Part shown: positions 10,372-18,158 of the stretch, piece by piece
Layout: each line of letters opens with the position of its first letter
Numbering within the stretch: the stretch's first letter is position 1
Assembly: GCA_943331345.2 (NCBI GenBank)
Contig: CALQLF020000009.1
Location: 1-55,766, forward strand
Source of the DNA: Candidatus Planktophila lacus
GTDB taxonomy: Bacteria > Pseudomonadota > Gammaproteobacteria > Steroidobacterales > Steroidobacteraceae
Length of the DNA stretch: 55,766 bases
Direction of reading: 5' to 3'
Notes under the pieces: model-generated
Database searches by the model: none
Seen by the model: only the letters and a program-made list of their open reading frames with translations
Told to the model about the DNA's origin: nothing
Made by a program: the position numbers and the translations under genes

Positions 10372-10998
10372 TCATTCGCCGGCTAACTTTGGCGCGAGCC
10401 AAGGATGCTGGCGCCAGTGACTATGCTCGAAAGCATCGATCTCGGCCGCAAACTGCAGTGTCGATGCGATTGCATCCCGTCCATTCAGCAAGTCTTCGCG
10501 CCGCAAGGCGTCGATGGAAAACGCTATGCGCGAACCATCAGGGAGCTCGACCATCTGTTCCAGCAGGTCGACCCGCAACTGGGCACAGTCAGCGTCGGCG
10601 CACAGGACGAGCAGGCGCTGCACCTCATGCGGCAGCAGGCAGATAGGCAGCAACCCATTCCGATAGCAGTTGTCCTGAAAGATGCTACCAAAGCTGCTGC
10701 CGATGATGGCGCGGATGCCCAGTTGCGACAGGCCCCACACGGCATGTTCGCGGCTCGAGCCGCAGCCGAAATTCGGCCCGACCACCAGAAAGCGGCTCTG
10801 CCGATAGGCGGGCTGATTGAGCACGAACTCGGTGCGCTCGGCGCCGTGGGCATCGAAACGCAAATCAAAGAACACACCGCGCGCGAGGTCGTCACGGGTG
10901 ATGCCCTTGAGGAACTGCTTGGGCATGATGACATCGGTGTCGAGATTGGCTTGCGGCAACGGCGCGGCCACTCCACTGACGGAGGTGAACACTGCCAT
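10372..10998 (-). CDS. leuD: 3-isopropylmalate dehydratase small subunit (or related dehydratase)
   Basis: Small (swivel) subunit of a LeuCD-type aconitase-family isomerase, 208 aa (E. coli LeuD 201). Family motifs are present: NLDTDVIMPKQFLKG near the N-terminus and GPNFGCGSSREHAVWGL in the middle. The frame is open to 11028, but the ATG at 10998 gives the usual N-terminus, lies 4 nt after the leuC stop and has GGAG 9 nt before it. It acts with the upstream LeuC partner. No leuA or leuB is near; the pair is embedded in a catabolic-looking operon, so its substrate may be a different hydroxy-diacid. Confidence 0.88.
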   Translation of the reverse strand: MAVFTSVSGVAAPLPQANLDTDVIMPKQFLKGITRDDLARGVFFDLRFDAHGAERTEFVLNQPAYRQSRFLVVGPNFGCGSSREHAVWGLSQLGIRAIIGSSFGSIFQDNCYRNGLLPICLLPHEVQRLLVLCADADCAQLRVDLLEQMVELPDGSRIAFSIDALRREDLLNGRDAIASTLQFAAEIDAFEHSHWRQHPWLAPKLAGE

Positions 10999-11002
10999 TG
11001 CC

Positions 11003-12427
11003 TCAGGCTCCGCCAACGCTACGGACATCGGCGAGGTAGCCGGCCACGGCGGCGGCGGCCACCATCGCCGGGCTCATCAGATGCGTTCGCCCACCGCGCC
11101 CCTGCCGCCCCTCGAAGTTGCGGTTGGTGCTGGAAGCGCAGCGCTCACCCGGCCCGAGCACATCGTCGTTCATGGCCAGGCACATTGAGCAGCCGGACTG
11201 GCGCCATTCGAAACCCGCGTCGGTGAAGATTTGGTGCAGACCTTCGCGTTCCGCGTCGCGGCGGACTTGGCTTGAGCCGGGCACGATCATGGCGCGCACA
11301 TGCGGCGCCACCTTGCGCCCAGCGAGTACCTGCGCGGCCGCGCGAAGGTCCTCGAGCCGACCGTTAGTACACGAACCGATGAAGGCGCGGTCAATACGCA
11401 GGGATTGCATCGGCGCACCGGCAGCAATTCCCATGTAGGCAAGCGCCTGCTCCATCGCGCGTCGTCGCTCCGGGTTGGGCTCCTCGCGTGGATCCGGAGC
11501 CATGGCAGTAATAGGAACCGACTGGTCCGGGCTCGTCCCCCAAGTGACCAGCGGCGCAACGTCTGCCGCATCGAGTTGCAAGTCTTGTTCGAACCACGCG
11601 TCGTCGTCAGAGCGCAGGCCCTGCCAGTCCGCCTGTGCAGCCAGCCAATTCGCGCCACGAGGCGCATGGGGCCGACCCTGCAAGAAGGCAGCCACGGCTT
11701 CGTCTGGCGCCATCACGGCACCGCGCGCACCCGCCTCAACAATCATGTTGCAGAGGGTCATTCGGCCAGCCACATCAAGCCGCTGCACGGCCTCGCCTGC
11801 GAATTCCACAGCGTAACCCGTCGCCCCGGCCACACCGATACGGCGGATGATCGCCATGATTAGATCCTTGGCGCTTACGCCGGGCGCTAACTCGCCGTCG
11901 ATACGGATACGCATATTGCGTAGCGGTCGGTAAACGATGCACTGGGTGGCCAGCACGTGCTCGACGTCCGAGGTGCCAATGCCAAACCCGAGTGCGCCCA
12001 GCGCACCATAGGTGGTGGTGTGACTGTCCCCGCAGGCGATGACCATGCCGGGCAGCGCGATACCCTGCTCCGGCACCACCACGTGCTCGATGCCTTGGCG
12101 AGCATCTAGCAGACCGAACATCTCGATGCCCTCTGCACGGCAGTTCTCGCCGAAATACTCCACTTGGCGCGCTGCCTGCGAGTCAGCGATGTACGCGGTG
12201 CGGGCCGGGAGCGTCGGATTCACGTGGTCGACGACGCCGAAATTCGCTGCCGGACGCCGAACGCGGCGGCCGGCGGTAGCCAGCCCGGAGAAGGCCTGCG
12301 GGCTCGTGTATTCATTCAGGATGTGCCGATCGATATAGAGCAGCACGTGCGCTTCGTCGATTCGGCGAACCGTGTGTGCAGCAACAATCTTGTCGTATAG
12401 CGTCAACGCCGCCGCACCAGCACTCAC
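11003..12427 (-). CDS. leuC: 3-isopropylmalate dehydratase large subunit (or related dehydratase)
   Basis: Large iron-sulfur subunit, 474 aa (E. coli LeuC 466). The three Fe4S4 ligands are in place: Cys353 in GSCTNG and Cys413/Cys416 in GCSMCLAMN, matching E. coli spacing. The N-terminal half has DEAHVLLYIDRHILNEYTSP and CGDSHTTTYGALGALGFGIGTSDVEH. The open frame extends to 12487, but the GTG at 12427 is chosen: it overlaps the esterase stop as GTGA and yields the standard start (LTLYDKIVAAHTV). The overlap implies translational coupling with the secreted carboxylesterase, an unusual partner for leucine biosynthesis. Confidence 0.9.
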   Translation of the reverse strand: MSAGAAALTLYDKIVAAHTVRRIDEAHVLLYIDRHILNEYTSPQAFSGLATAGRRVRRPAANFGVVDHVNPTLPARTAYIADSQAARQVEYFGENCRAEGIEMFGLLDARQGIEHVVVPEQGIALPGMVIACGDSHTTTYGALGALGFGIGTSDVEHVLATQCIVYRPLRNMRIRIDGELAPGVSAKDLIMAIIRRIGVAGATGYAVEFAGEAVQRLDVAGRMTLCNMIVEAGARGAVMAPDEAVAAFLQGRPHAPRGANWLAAQADWQGLRSDDDAWFEQDLQLDAADVAPLVTWGTSPDQSVPITAMAPDPREEPNPERRRAMEQALAYMGIAAGAPMQSLRIDRAFIGSCTNGRLEDLRAAAQVLAGRKVAPHVRAMIVPGSSQVRRDAEREGLHQIFTDAGFEWRQSGCSMCLAMNDDVLGPGERCASSTNRNFEGRQGRGGRTHLMSPAMVAAAAVAGYLADVRSVGGA

Positions 12428-14037
12428 TCGCCGTTGTCCTGCAACAAGCGCCACGCGACGTCCTTGCCCGGCAGCACCCCGCCCCAAGCTTTGCGCTGCT
12501 CGCCGAGTGGATCATCGACGAGCCGGCTTTCCGGTCCCAGTTCCATCGTCTGGCGCGAGTGGCTGGCGTAGGGCTGCCAGCGCGGTTCGCCCCGCAGCGA
12601 CGGGTCACCATGACGCGCGAACGCCGCCCAGTGGTCCATCATCCGTGCCGCGAGTGCCGCCCGATAAGGTGCGCGCCCAGTGAAGGCAATGACCTCCGGA
12701 AGGTCGACCACACCAAACACAAACGGAATCTCCATGGCGTGCGCCGAGCCGAAGGGCTTGAAGGTGGACGTCGACTGGTAGGTGAACAAGTACATGTAGA
12801 CCGGATGGTAAGCGGCCGCAGCCTCTGCCGTCCGTACCGTGGGCAGCAGGAAAAAGGCGTCGGACGACAACTGCACCACCCTATCGCCCCAGTCCGGATA
12901 CAACCGGCCGTAGGTCGAAAGTAGCTGGGCGGTAACTGCAGGACCGACGGACTCCTCCAACTGACGTTGCAGTAGTTCCCGCGGCTTGCGCTCGAGGCCT
13001 AAGTCCTCCACGGTCGAGAAGTAGCGCATCTCCTCACGATTCATGCCGATGAGCACGGGGACCCTACTGCCACGGCCTTCCGCGACGACAGTGAACGGCG
13101 TCTCCTTCAGCGTCACGCCGTCAATCTGTGGGCCGAAGGTACCCAGCTCGCTGTGCTCCGCGAACAACTGCTGCTGTGCGTTCAACAGGTCCTGCATGGA
13201 CTTCGTGGCCAGTTGCGCGGGCGACTCTACCCCGGCGAGCTTAAGGAACTGCCCGGCGAGGCGCACGCTGCGCTGCAAAGCCTGCGAAGTCAGCGTTGTA
13301 GGTGTGCCGCTCTGCAGGATAGCCTTGGCGAAGAGACCATCGGCTGCGGGCAGCGAGAGCAGTGCGCCGACGCTGGATGCACCAGCCGATTCGCCGAAGA
13401 TAGTCACATTGCTCGGATCGCCGCCGAACTTGGCAATGTTGTCGCGCACCCAGCGCAGAGCAGCGACTTGGTCGAGCAAACCTACGTTCGCGCTCTCGGC
13501 GTAGTCCGCGCCAAACTCGCCCAATGCCAGAAAGCCCCAGGCACCCAATCGGTAGTTGACGGTCACCATCACGACATCACCACGCGCGGCTAGCCTTGCG
13601 CCGTCGTAATAAGTGTTGCGGGTCGACCCCACTACAAATGCACCACCGTGAATCCAGACCATCACGGGCCGCTTGCGTGCGTCCACCCGGGGCGTCCAGA
13701 CATTGAGAGACAGACAGTCCTCCGCCATGACGGCGTTATTGTTCTCGGTGAGGTCGGCATCAATGAGCTGCGGGCAGGCGGGACCAAAGTCTTGCGCCAT
13801 GCGCACGCCGGTCCAAGCAACGGGCGCCTGCGGCCCGCGGAACCGCGCCGCCCCCGTGGGCGGAGCGGCGTAAGGAATACCGCGAAAAGCCGTAACACGC
13901 CCGGCGGTCTCGCCCTCGAGCATGCCCTGCTCGATCGTCACCCGAACTGGCGCGTGCGATGGCCTGGCCTCAGCGGGCACGACCGCTGGCAGCGCCGAGA
14001 GCGCCAGCACCAAGACGAATGTCGAGCATCGAAACAC
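12424..14037 (-). CDS. Secreted type-B carboxylesterase
   Basis: A 537-aa esterase of the carboxylesterase/cholinesterase alpha/beta-hydrolase family, probably periplasmic. Starting from GTG 14037 (AGGA 6 nt upstream), the first 24 residues form a signal peptide ending PAEA. Family marks are FRGIPYAAPPTG, the EDCLSLNVW segment (106-114), the oxyanion loop HGGAFVVGS, and GESAG with the nucleophile Ser217 inside GGDPSNVTIFGESAGA. It is likely to cleave a carboxylic ester before or after TonB-mediated uptake. The start lies 7 nt after the TonB receptor stop and its own stop overlaps leuC, so all are in one operon. The longer open frame to 14139 would remove the signal peptide from the N-terminus and is not preferred. 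Confidence 0.88.
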   Translation of the reverse strand: MFRCSTFVLVLALSALPAVVPAEARPSHAPVRVTIEQGMLEGETAGRVTAFRGIPYAAPPTGAARFRGPQAPVAWTGVRMAQDFGPACPQLIDADLTENNNAVMAEDCLSLNVWTPRVDARKRPVMVWIHGGAFVVGSTRNTYYDGARLAARGDVVMVTVNYRLGAWGFLALGEFGADYAESANVGLLDQVAALRWVRDNIAKFGGDPSNVTIFGESAGASSVGALLSLPAADGLFAKAILQSGTPTTLTSQALQRSVRLAGQFLKLAGVESPAQLATKSMQDLLNAQQQLFAEHSELGTFGPQIDGVTLKETPFTVVAEGRGSRVPVLIGMNREEMRYFSTVEDLGLERKPRELLQRQLEESVGPAVTAQLLSTYGRLYPDWGDRVVQLSSDAFFLLPTVRTAEAAAAYHPVYMYLFTYQSTSTFKPFGSAHAMEIPFVFGVVDLPEVIAFTGRAPYRAALAARMMDHWAAFARHGDPSLRGEPRWQPYASHSRQTMELGPESRLVDDPLGEQRKAWGGVLPGKDVAWRLLQDNGE

Positions 14038-14044
14038 GGGCGTC

Positions 14045-16396
14045 CTAGAAGCGATAGGTGCCGGTGATCCCGATAGTCCGCGGCCGCACCGTGGTCGCAA
14101 AGTACAACGGATCGCCGACACCGTCATGTCCCCGTCCAAGCAGCGGCGTCTTGTTCAGCAAGTTACGGCCGTAGAGGGAAAGATCGAACTCGCCCCAACG
14201 CATGCCGAGCCGTGCGCCGAGCAAGGCCACCGCGGGGTCCGCCAACAGGTCGGGGTCGTACGTCGTGGTGCGTGGGTCGCGTTGCGGCGTGACGCCGGTG
14301 TCCTTCGCCGTATAGCTGTAGTCTACGCGGAAGTAAGCGCCATGCTCCCACGCGAGGAACTCGTATTCGCTGGAGAAGGTCGCGTTCCACGGCGAGATGC
14401 CGAGCGAGTTGCCATCCGCAGCCACCACGGAACGCAAACCCGTGCCACTGGCCGGTGCACCCAGCGCCGTCGACGAAAAGCGCGACTTGGTGTAGCCACC
14501 CGACATCGCAAGCGTTAGCCCCTTCACTGGGTGGAACTCGGCAGCGAGGTCGAACCCAGTCACCTTCGCGCTACCGAGATTGTCCTTGTAAGAAGAGGTG
14601 AAGCAGCCGTTGGCCGACACCGACTGCTGGATGTCCTTCCAGTCGATGTAAAACACACTGGCCTGCATACGAACCTTGCCGTCAGCAAACTGGTTCTTGG
14701 CGCCAATCTCATAGCTCCACAGCTTGTCGGAGTCGAACGTCTCCGGTGCCTGTAGGCCGCCGGGGCAACCAGGGCGGTCGGTCGCAGTGGATGGGTTGTT
14801 GACGCCACCCACACGGAAGCCCTTACCGGCGGAGAAATAATAAAGGCCGCCGGCCTCCGGCTCATACGAGAGCCCGACCCGCGGCGTGACTGGCTTCGCT
14901 GCTGGCGTCGACCCTTGGGTCGACTCCACCGAACCATCACAAGTCACACAAAGGAGTGGTCCGCCGAATTCACGGAAGAACTTCAGCGTGGTCCGCGCCA
15001 CGCGCAAGCCCAGCGTGCCCTTCAGCCGTGGGGTGAAGGCGAAGTCCACTTGGCCGAACAACGCGGTCTGCTCGTCCTTCGCCCACTGGTCAATCGTGGC
15101 GCTGTACTGGCCACCGATCAGCCCGACACCGAAGATGTCCTCGATGGGAGCGCCGTACACGTCCGTGGACAACTGCGGGAGCTTCGGGTCCACCACATAC
15201 TGGTTCGTGTACAGACGCGAAGACTGGAAGAGCGCACCGACCACCCATTGCAGTCGAGCGTCGTTATCCGTCGACTGAAGACGAATCTCTTGAGTGAATG
15301 AGTTCTGCCGAACCTGCGCATTGGAGACCGCACGGTAGTCCGACACGGGGGCCGTCGGCGTCGGGTCACCGACCAGCGCGAACCAAAGATAAGTCGAGTA
15401 GTCCGACGAACGATCCAGACCGCGGTACAGATAAGAAGAATTGGACACCAATTCCACATCCGCGAACTTCCAGCGCACGTTGACAGACGGGAGCGTGAAG
15501 GTGTCGTTCGACGGCTGCGGTTGATCCCAGCCCACGCGGAAGCGCGAGTTACCGGCGTCCGAGAGGGATTCCCAGAAATAGCCGTCGTTCTTGCGCTTGC
15601 GCTGGTGAAAGATGGCCGGCGTGATTGTGATGTCGTCGCCAAGGGCGAACTTCAGCGACCCGCGTAGCGCCGTGGTCTTCTCGGAGTTGATGGCCTTGTC
15701 GGTGACAGCCGTGCCAGAGAATGGCTGGCGATCCACGAAACCACCAACATCGGAATAGAAGCCGCTCAGGCGGAAGCCCAGCTTGCCATCAATAATCGGT
15801 CCGCCCACCGATGCGCCCGCCTCATAGCCGGCATCGCCGCCATCGACTTGGCTGCCCTCGGCGCGTGCATAACCGGAATAGCTCTCAAGACTGGGCTCCG
15901 GCGTGATGAACCGCACCGTGCCGCCCATGGACCCCGTGCCGAACAGCGTGCCCTGCGGTCCGCGCAGAACCTCGACGCGTTCCAGATCGAACACCTGCGG
16001 GTAAACGTTCTCGGTAACAACACCCGTGCCAGAGCGCACCTGAACCGGCGTGTCGTCGATGTAAATACCCGTGGTGGAGGCACCGACGCCGGAAGCCACA
16101 CCGCGAATAGCGATGGAACTGGTCAAGCCATCCGTGGAGGGAGCGAACGTCAGGCCGGGTGTGAAACGCGCGACATCGTCGATGGACTTGATGCCCTGCT
16201 GGTCCATCTGCTCCTGCGAGTAGGCGCTGACGCTGAGCGGGACCTTGTCGAGGGATACCGCGCGACGGGTGGCAGTGACCACAATCTCGGCGAGTTCCTC
16301 AGCGCCCCCCGTTGGCGGACTCGCTGTCTGCGCCGCCACCAAAGCGGGAGCACCGAGACCCAGCAACAAACCCGCAACGCGACTCTTTCCAGCCAT
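14045..16396 (-). CDS. TonB-dependent outer-membrane receptor, first gene of the catabolic operon
   Basis: A 783-aa receptor. The signal peptide (MAGKSRVAGLLLGLGAPALVAAQ) is followed by a TonB-box-like EEIVVTATRR-type segment and a plug (SIDDVARFTPGLTF, IAIRGVASG, VEVLRGPQGTLFGTGSMGGTVRFIT). The barrel resembles the FyuA/FhuE-like and sphingomonad/xanthomonad catabolic receptors that have RGPQGTLFG plugs. GGAG sits 7 nt before the ATG. It heads a six-gene run (receptor, esterase, leuC, leuD, hydrolase, GST), so its ligand is probably the organic substrate of that pathway rather than iron, though this is inference. An operator-like region lies immediately upstream. Confidence 0.9.
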   Translation of the reverse strand: MAGKSRVAGLLLGLGAPALVAAQTASPPTGGAEELAEIVVTATRRAVSLDKVPLSVSAYSQEQMDQQGIKSIDDVARFTPGLTFAPSTDGLTSSIAIRGVASGVGASTTGIYIDDTPVQVRSGTGVVTENVYPQVFDLERVEVLRGPQGTLFGTGSMGGTVRFITPEPSLESYSGYARAEGSQVDGGDAGYEAGASVGGPIIDGKLGFRLSGFYSDVGGFVDRQPFSGTAVTDKAINSEKTTALRGSLKFALGDDITITPAIFHQRKRKNDGYFWESLSDAGNSRFRVGWDQPQPSNDTFTLPSVNVRWKFADVELVSNSSYLYRGLDRSSDYSTYLWFALVGDPTPTAPVSDYRAVSNAQVRQNSFTQEIRLQSTDNDARLQWVVGALFQSSRLYTNQYVVDPKLPQLSTDVYGAPIEDIFGVGLIGGQYSATIDQWAKDEQTALFGQVDFAFTPRLKGTLGLRVARTTLKFFREFGGPLLCVTCDGSVESTQGSTPAAKPVTPRVGLSYEPEAGGLYYFSAGKGFRVGGVNNPSTATDRPGCPGGLQAPETFDSDKLWSYEIGAKNQFADGKVRMQASVFYIDWKDIQQSVSANGCFTSSYKDNLGSAKVTGFDLAAEFHPVKGLTLAMSGGYTKSRFSSTALGAPASGTGLRSVVAADGNSLGISPWNATFSSEYEFLAWEHGAYFRVDYSYTAKDTGVTPQRDPRTTTYDPDLLADPAVALLGARLGMRWGEFDLSLYGRNLLNKTPLLGRGHDGVGDPLYFATTVRPRTIGITGTYRF

Positions 16397-16408
16397 GACC
16401 GCTCTCCA

Positions 16409-16494
16409 AACACAGAATTGACCCCATCATCCGCGCGATGCGCGAACGGGAGCAGAGGGGTAAGGCTTAATTCTGTGTTAAGTAATAACTTAAC
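16409..16494 (-). promoter_or_regulatory. Palindrome cluster upstream of the TonB/esterase/leuCD operon
   Basis: This 112-nt gap is AT-rich compared with its surroundings. TGTTAAG-N6-CTTAACA (16476-16495) is a perfect 7-bp inverted repeat. CTTAA-N7-TTAAG (16466-16482) overlaps it. An 11-bp arm AACACAGAATT (16409-16419) is repeated inverted as AATTCTGTGTT (16469-16479). Such T-rich interrupted dyads are typical LysR-type binding sites; the LysR gene ends 16 nt away and is the natural candidate regulator. The operon promoter should also lie here. Confidence 0.65.
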
Positions 16495-16508
16495 ATAAGG
16501 GTCGACGG

Positions 16509-17429
16509 CTACTTGGGCAGCGCGTCCCCTTGGCGCCAGGGCACCGGCTTCAGACTGTCCTGCAGCAGGCCAAGGAAGGTACTGGCGCGCGCCGTTCGGC
16601 CGCCGCGCTTGTTGAGCAGCACCACCACGTCCGCCGACGGCAGGCGCAGATGCGGCAATACCCGGACCAAACGGCCGCTGCGGAGGTCATCCGCCACATC
16701 CCACTCCGACCGCACCACCAAGCCGCAGCCGCGCAGCGCCCAAGTGCGCACCACTTCGCCATCGTTGCTCGACATGACCGGCGCAATGCGCACCGGGACG
16801 GTACGGCGCTGCTGGTCGACGAAACGCCAGAGCGTCACGTCTTCCTCGTTCTGTCGGAGTGCCAGACAATCGTGCCGCAAAAGATCCGCCGGCTCGGCAG
16901 GTTCGCCGCGCGCCGCCAAGTAGGCCGGCGAGGCCACCAAAAAGCGCTCATTCGCGGCGAGGCGCACCATGACCATCGACGAGTCCTTCAACTCCCCAAT
17001 GTGGATGATGAGGTCCCAGTGACCGTCCTCGGCTGCCACCGGTCGGTCCGTCAACGTCAGGCTGACTTGCACCGACGGGTGCTGCTCCCTGAAGTGCGCG
17101 AGCAACGGAGTAATGAAACGGCGCCCGAAGCCGAGCGGAGCCGCAATCCGCAGGTTACCGCTGATGACATTGCGGCGCAGATTCAATAGGCCCGTGATGT
17201 CGTCCAGATCGTCAAGCAAGGTACGAGAACGATCGAGGAGCAGTCGCCCCTCCTCCGTCAAGCGGAGACGTCGCGTGGAACGCTCCAGCAGCAGACAGCC
17301 AACCCGCGATTCCAACTGGCGCAGGCGCTGCGTCACCGCCGAGCGGGAAACCCCCAACTCACGCGCCGCTGCCGCCAGCGAAGGCGCGTCTGCGACCGTG
17401 ACAAAGAACCGCAGATCCGCGGAGTTCAG
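16509..17429 (-). CDS. LysR-type transcriptional regulator, CTG start
   Basis: A 306-aa DNA-binding regulator. The winged HTH occupies residues ~1-60 (LRFFVTVADAPSLAAAARELGVSRSAVTQRLRQLE), and the inducer-binding domain fills the rest, with a GNLRIAAPLGFG strand at its start. The only ATG/GTG/TTG option in frame is TTG 17357, which would delete helix 1 of the HTH. The frame upstream is closed by a TGA at 17459. By homology the start is CTG 17429, with GGAG 8 nt before it and overlapping the stop of the cysteine hydrolase as CTGA. It is third in a nitrilase-hydrolase-LysR unit and probably controls the operon beyond it. Confidence 0.88.
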   Translation of the reverse strand: MNSADLRFFVTVADAPSLAAAARELGVSRSAVTQRLRQLESRVGCLLLERSTRRLRLTEEGRLLLDRSRTLLDDLDDITGLLNLRRNVISGNLRIAAPLGFGRRFITPLLAHFREQHPSVQVSLTLTDRPVAAEDGHWDLIIHIGELKDSSMVMVRLAANERFLVASPAYLAARGEPAEPADLLRHDCLALRQNEEDVTLWRFVDQQRRTVPVRIAPVMSSNDGEVVRTWALRGCGLVVRSEWDVADDLRSGRLVRVLPHLRLPSADVVVLLNKRGGRTARASTFLGLLQDSLKPVPWRQGDALPK

Positions 17430-18136
17430 GGGTTTGGCTCCGCCAAGTTCCCTGCCTCATTCCCCTGCAGGGCCGCCCGCAATTGCTGCGCTGTCAGCGT
17501 CCAGCCGAAGAAACTTTCGACGTTGAAGATCGTGGCCTCATGCGCGGCCGGCGGGCCTGCCTGCATGGTGCCGTCCGTCACCAGCACCGGCCAGTACTCA
17601 TGAAAATACGCATCGCGCAGCGTGGACTCCACGCACACGTTCGTGGCGATGCCCACGAAGAATAAATAACGAATGTCCCGCACACGCAGCACCGAATCCA
17701 ACTGCGTGCCAGCAAAGCCGCTATAGCGCGTCTTGAGCACCACCAAGTCATCGGGCTCCGGCGCCAGCTCCGGCACAATCTCGAAGTCCCAAGTGCCCTC
17801 CACCAGCAACTGCCCCTTCAATTCGGGGCGCTGCCGCATCAGGCACAGGGCGGTTTCCTTGCGCGGGTTGGGCGAGGCGGCTCCACCGCCGTTGCTCAGG
17901 TCGGGCTTGTAGCCGGTTTGCAGGTACACCACCGGCACGCCGCGCTGGCGGGCATCCGTGAGAATGGGCGCCAGCGTGGCTACCACCTGCCCTGCCGCCG
18001 AAATATCCACCCCGGCGAGATCGAGCAACCCCTTGGGGCTGGCGAAAGCGTTCTGCATGTCCACCACGATGATGGCAGAGCGCGCGAGGTCGAGTTCGAG
18101 CGGCTCGGGGCGTGTGGGGAGCGTGGTGGTGGGCAT
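17426..18136 (-). CDS. Isochorismatase-family cysteine hydrolase, RutB-like
   Basis: A 236-aa cysteine hydrolase. The catalytic triad is Asp26 (VVDMQNAF), Lys135 (LKTRYSGF) and Cys168 (GIATNVCVEST). Residue numbers and many flanking blocks (DLAGVDIS, SPNPRK, GTWDFEIV, FNVESFFGW) agree with RutB, the ureidoacrylate amidohydrolase of pyrimidine breakdown. No other rut gene is near, so the substrate is probably another amide or carbamate. It follows the nitrilase by 22 nt and its stop overlaps the LysR start. A nitrilase product or a released amide could be its substrate (inference). Confidence 0.85.
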   Translation of the reverse strand: MPTTTLPTRPEPLELDLARSAIIVVDMQNAFASPKGLLDLAGVDISAAGQVVATLAPILTDARQRGVPVVYLQTGYKPDLSNGGGAASPNPRKETALCLMRQRPELKGQLLVEGTWDFEIVPELAPEPDDLVVLKTRYSGFAGTQLDSVLRVRDIRYLFFVGIATNVCVESTLRDAYFHEYWPVLVTDGTMQAGPPAAHEATIFNVESFFGWTLTAQQLRAALQGNEAGNLAEPNP

Positions 18137-18158
18137 GGTAGTTGCTGTCCTCAGTGTT

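Noticed and set aside
17357-17359. TTG as the LysR start codon
   Set aside because: It removes the first helix of the DNA-binding domain that is clearly encoded upstream in the same frame.
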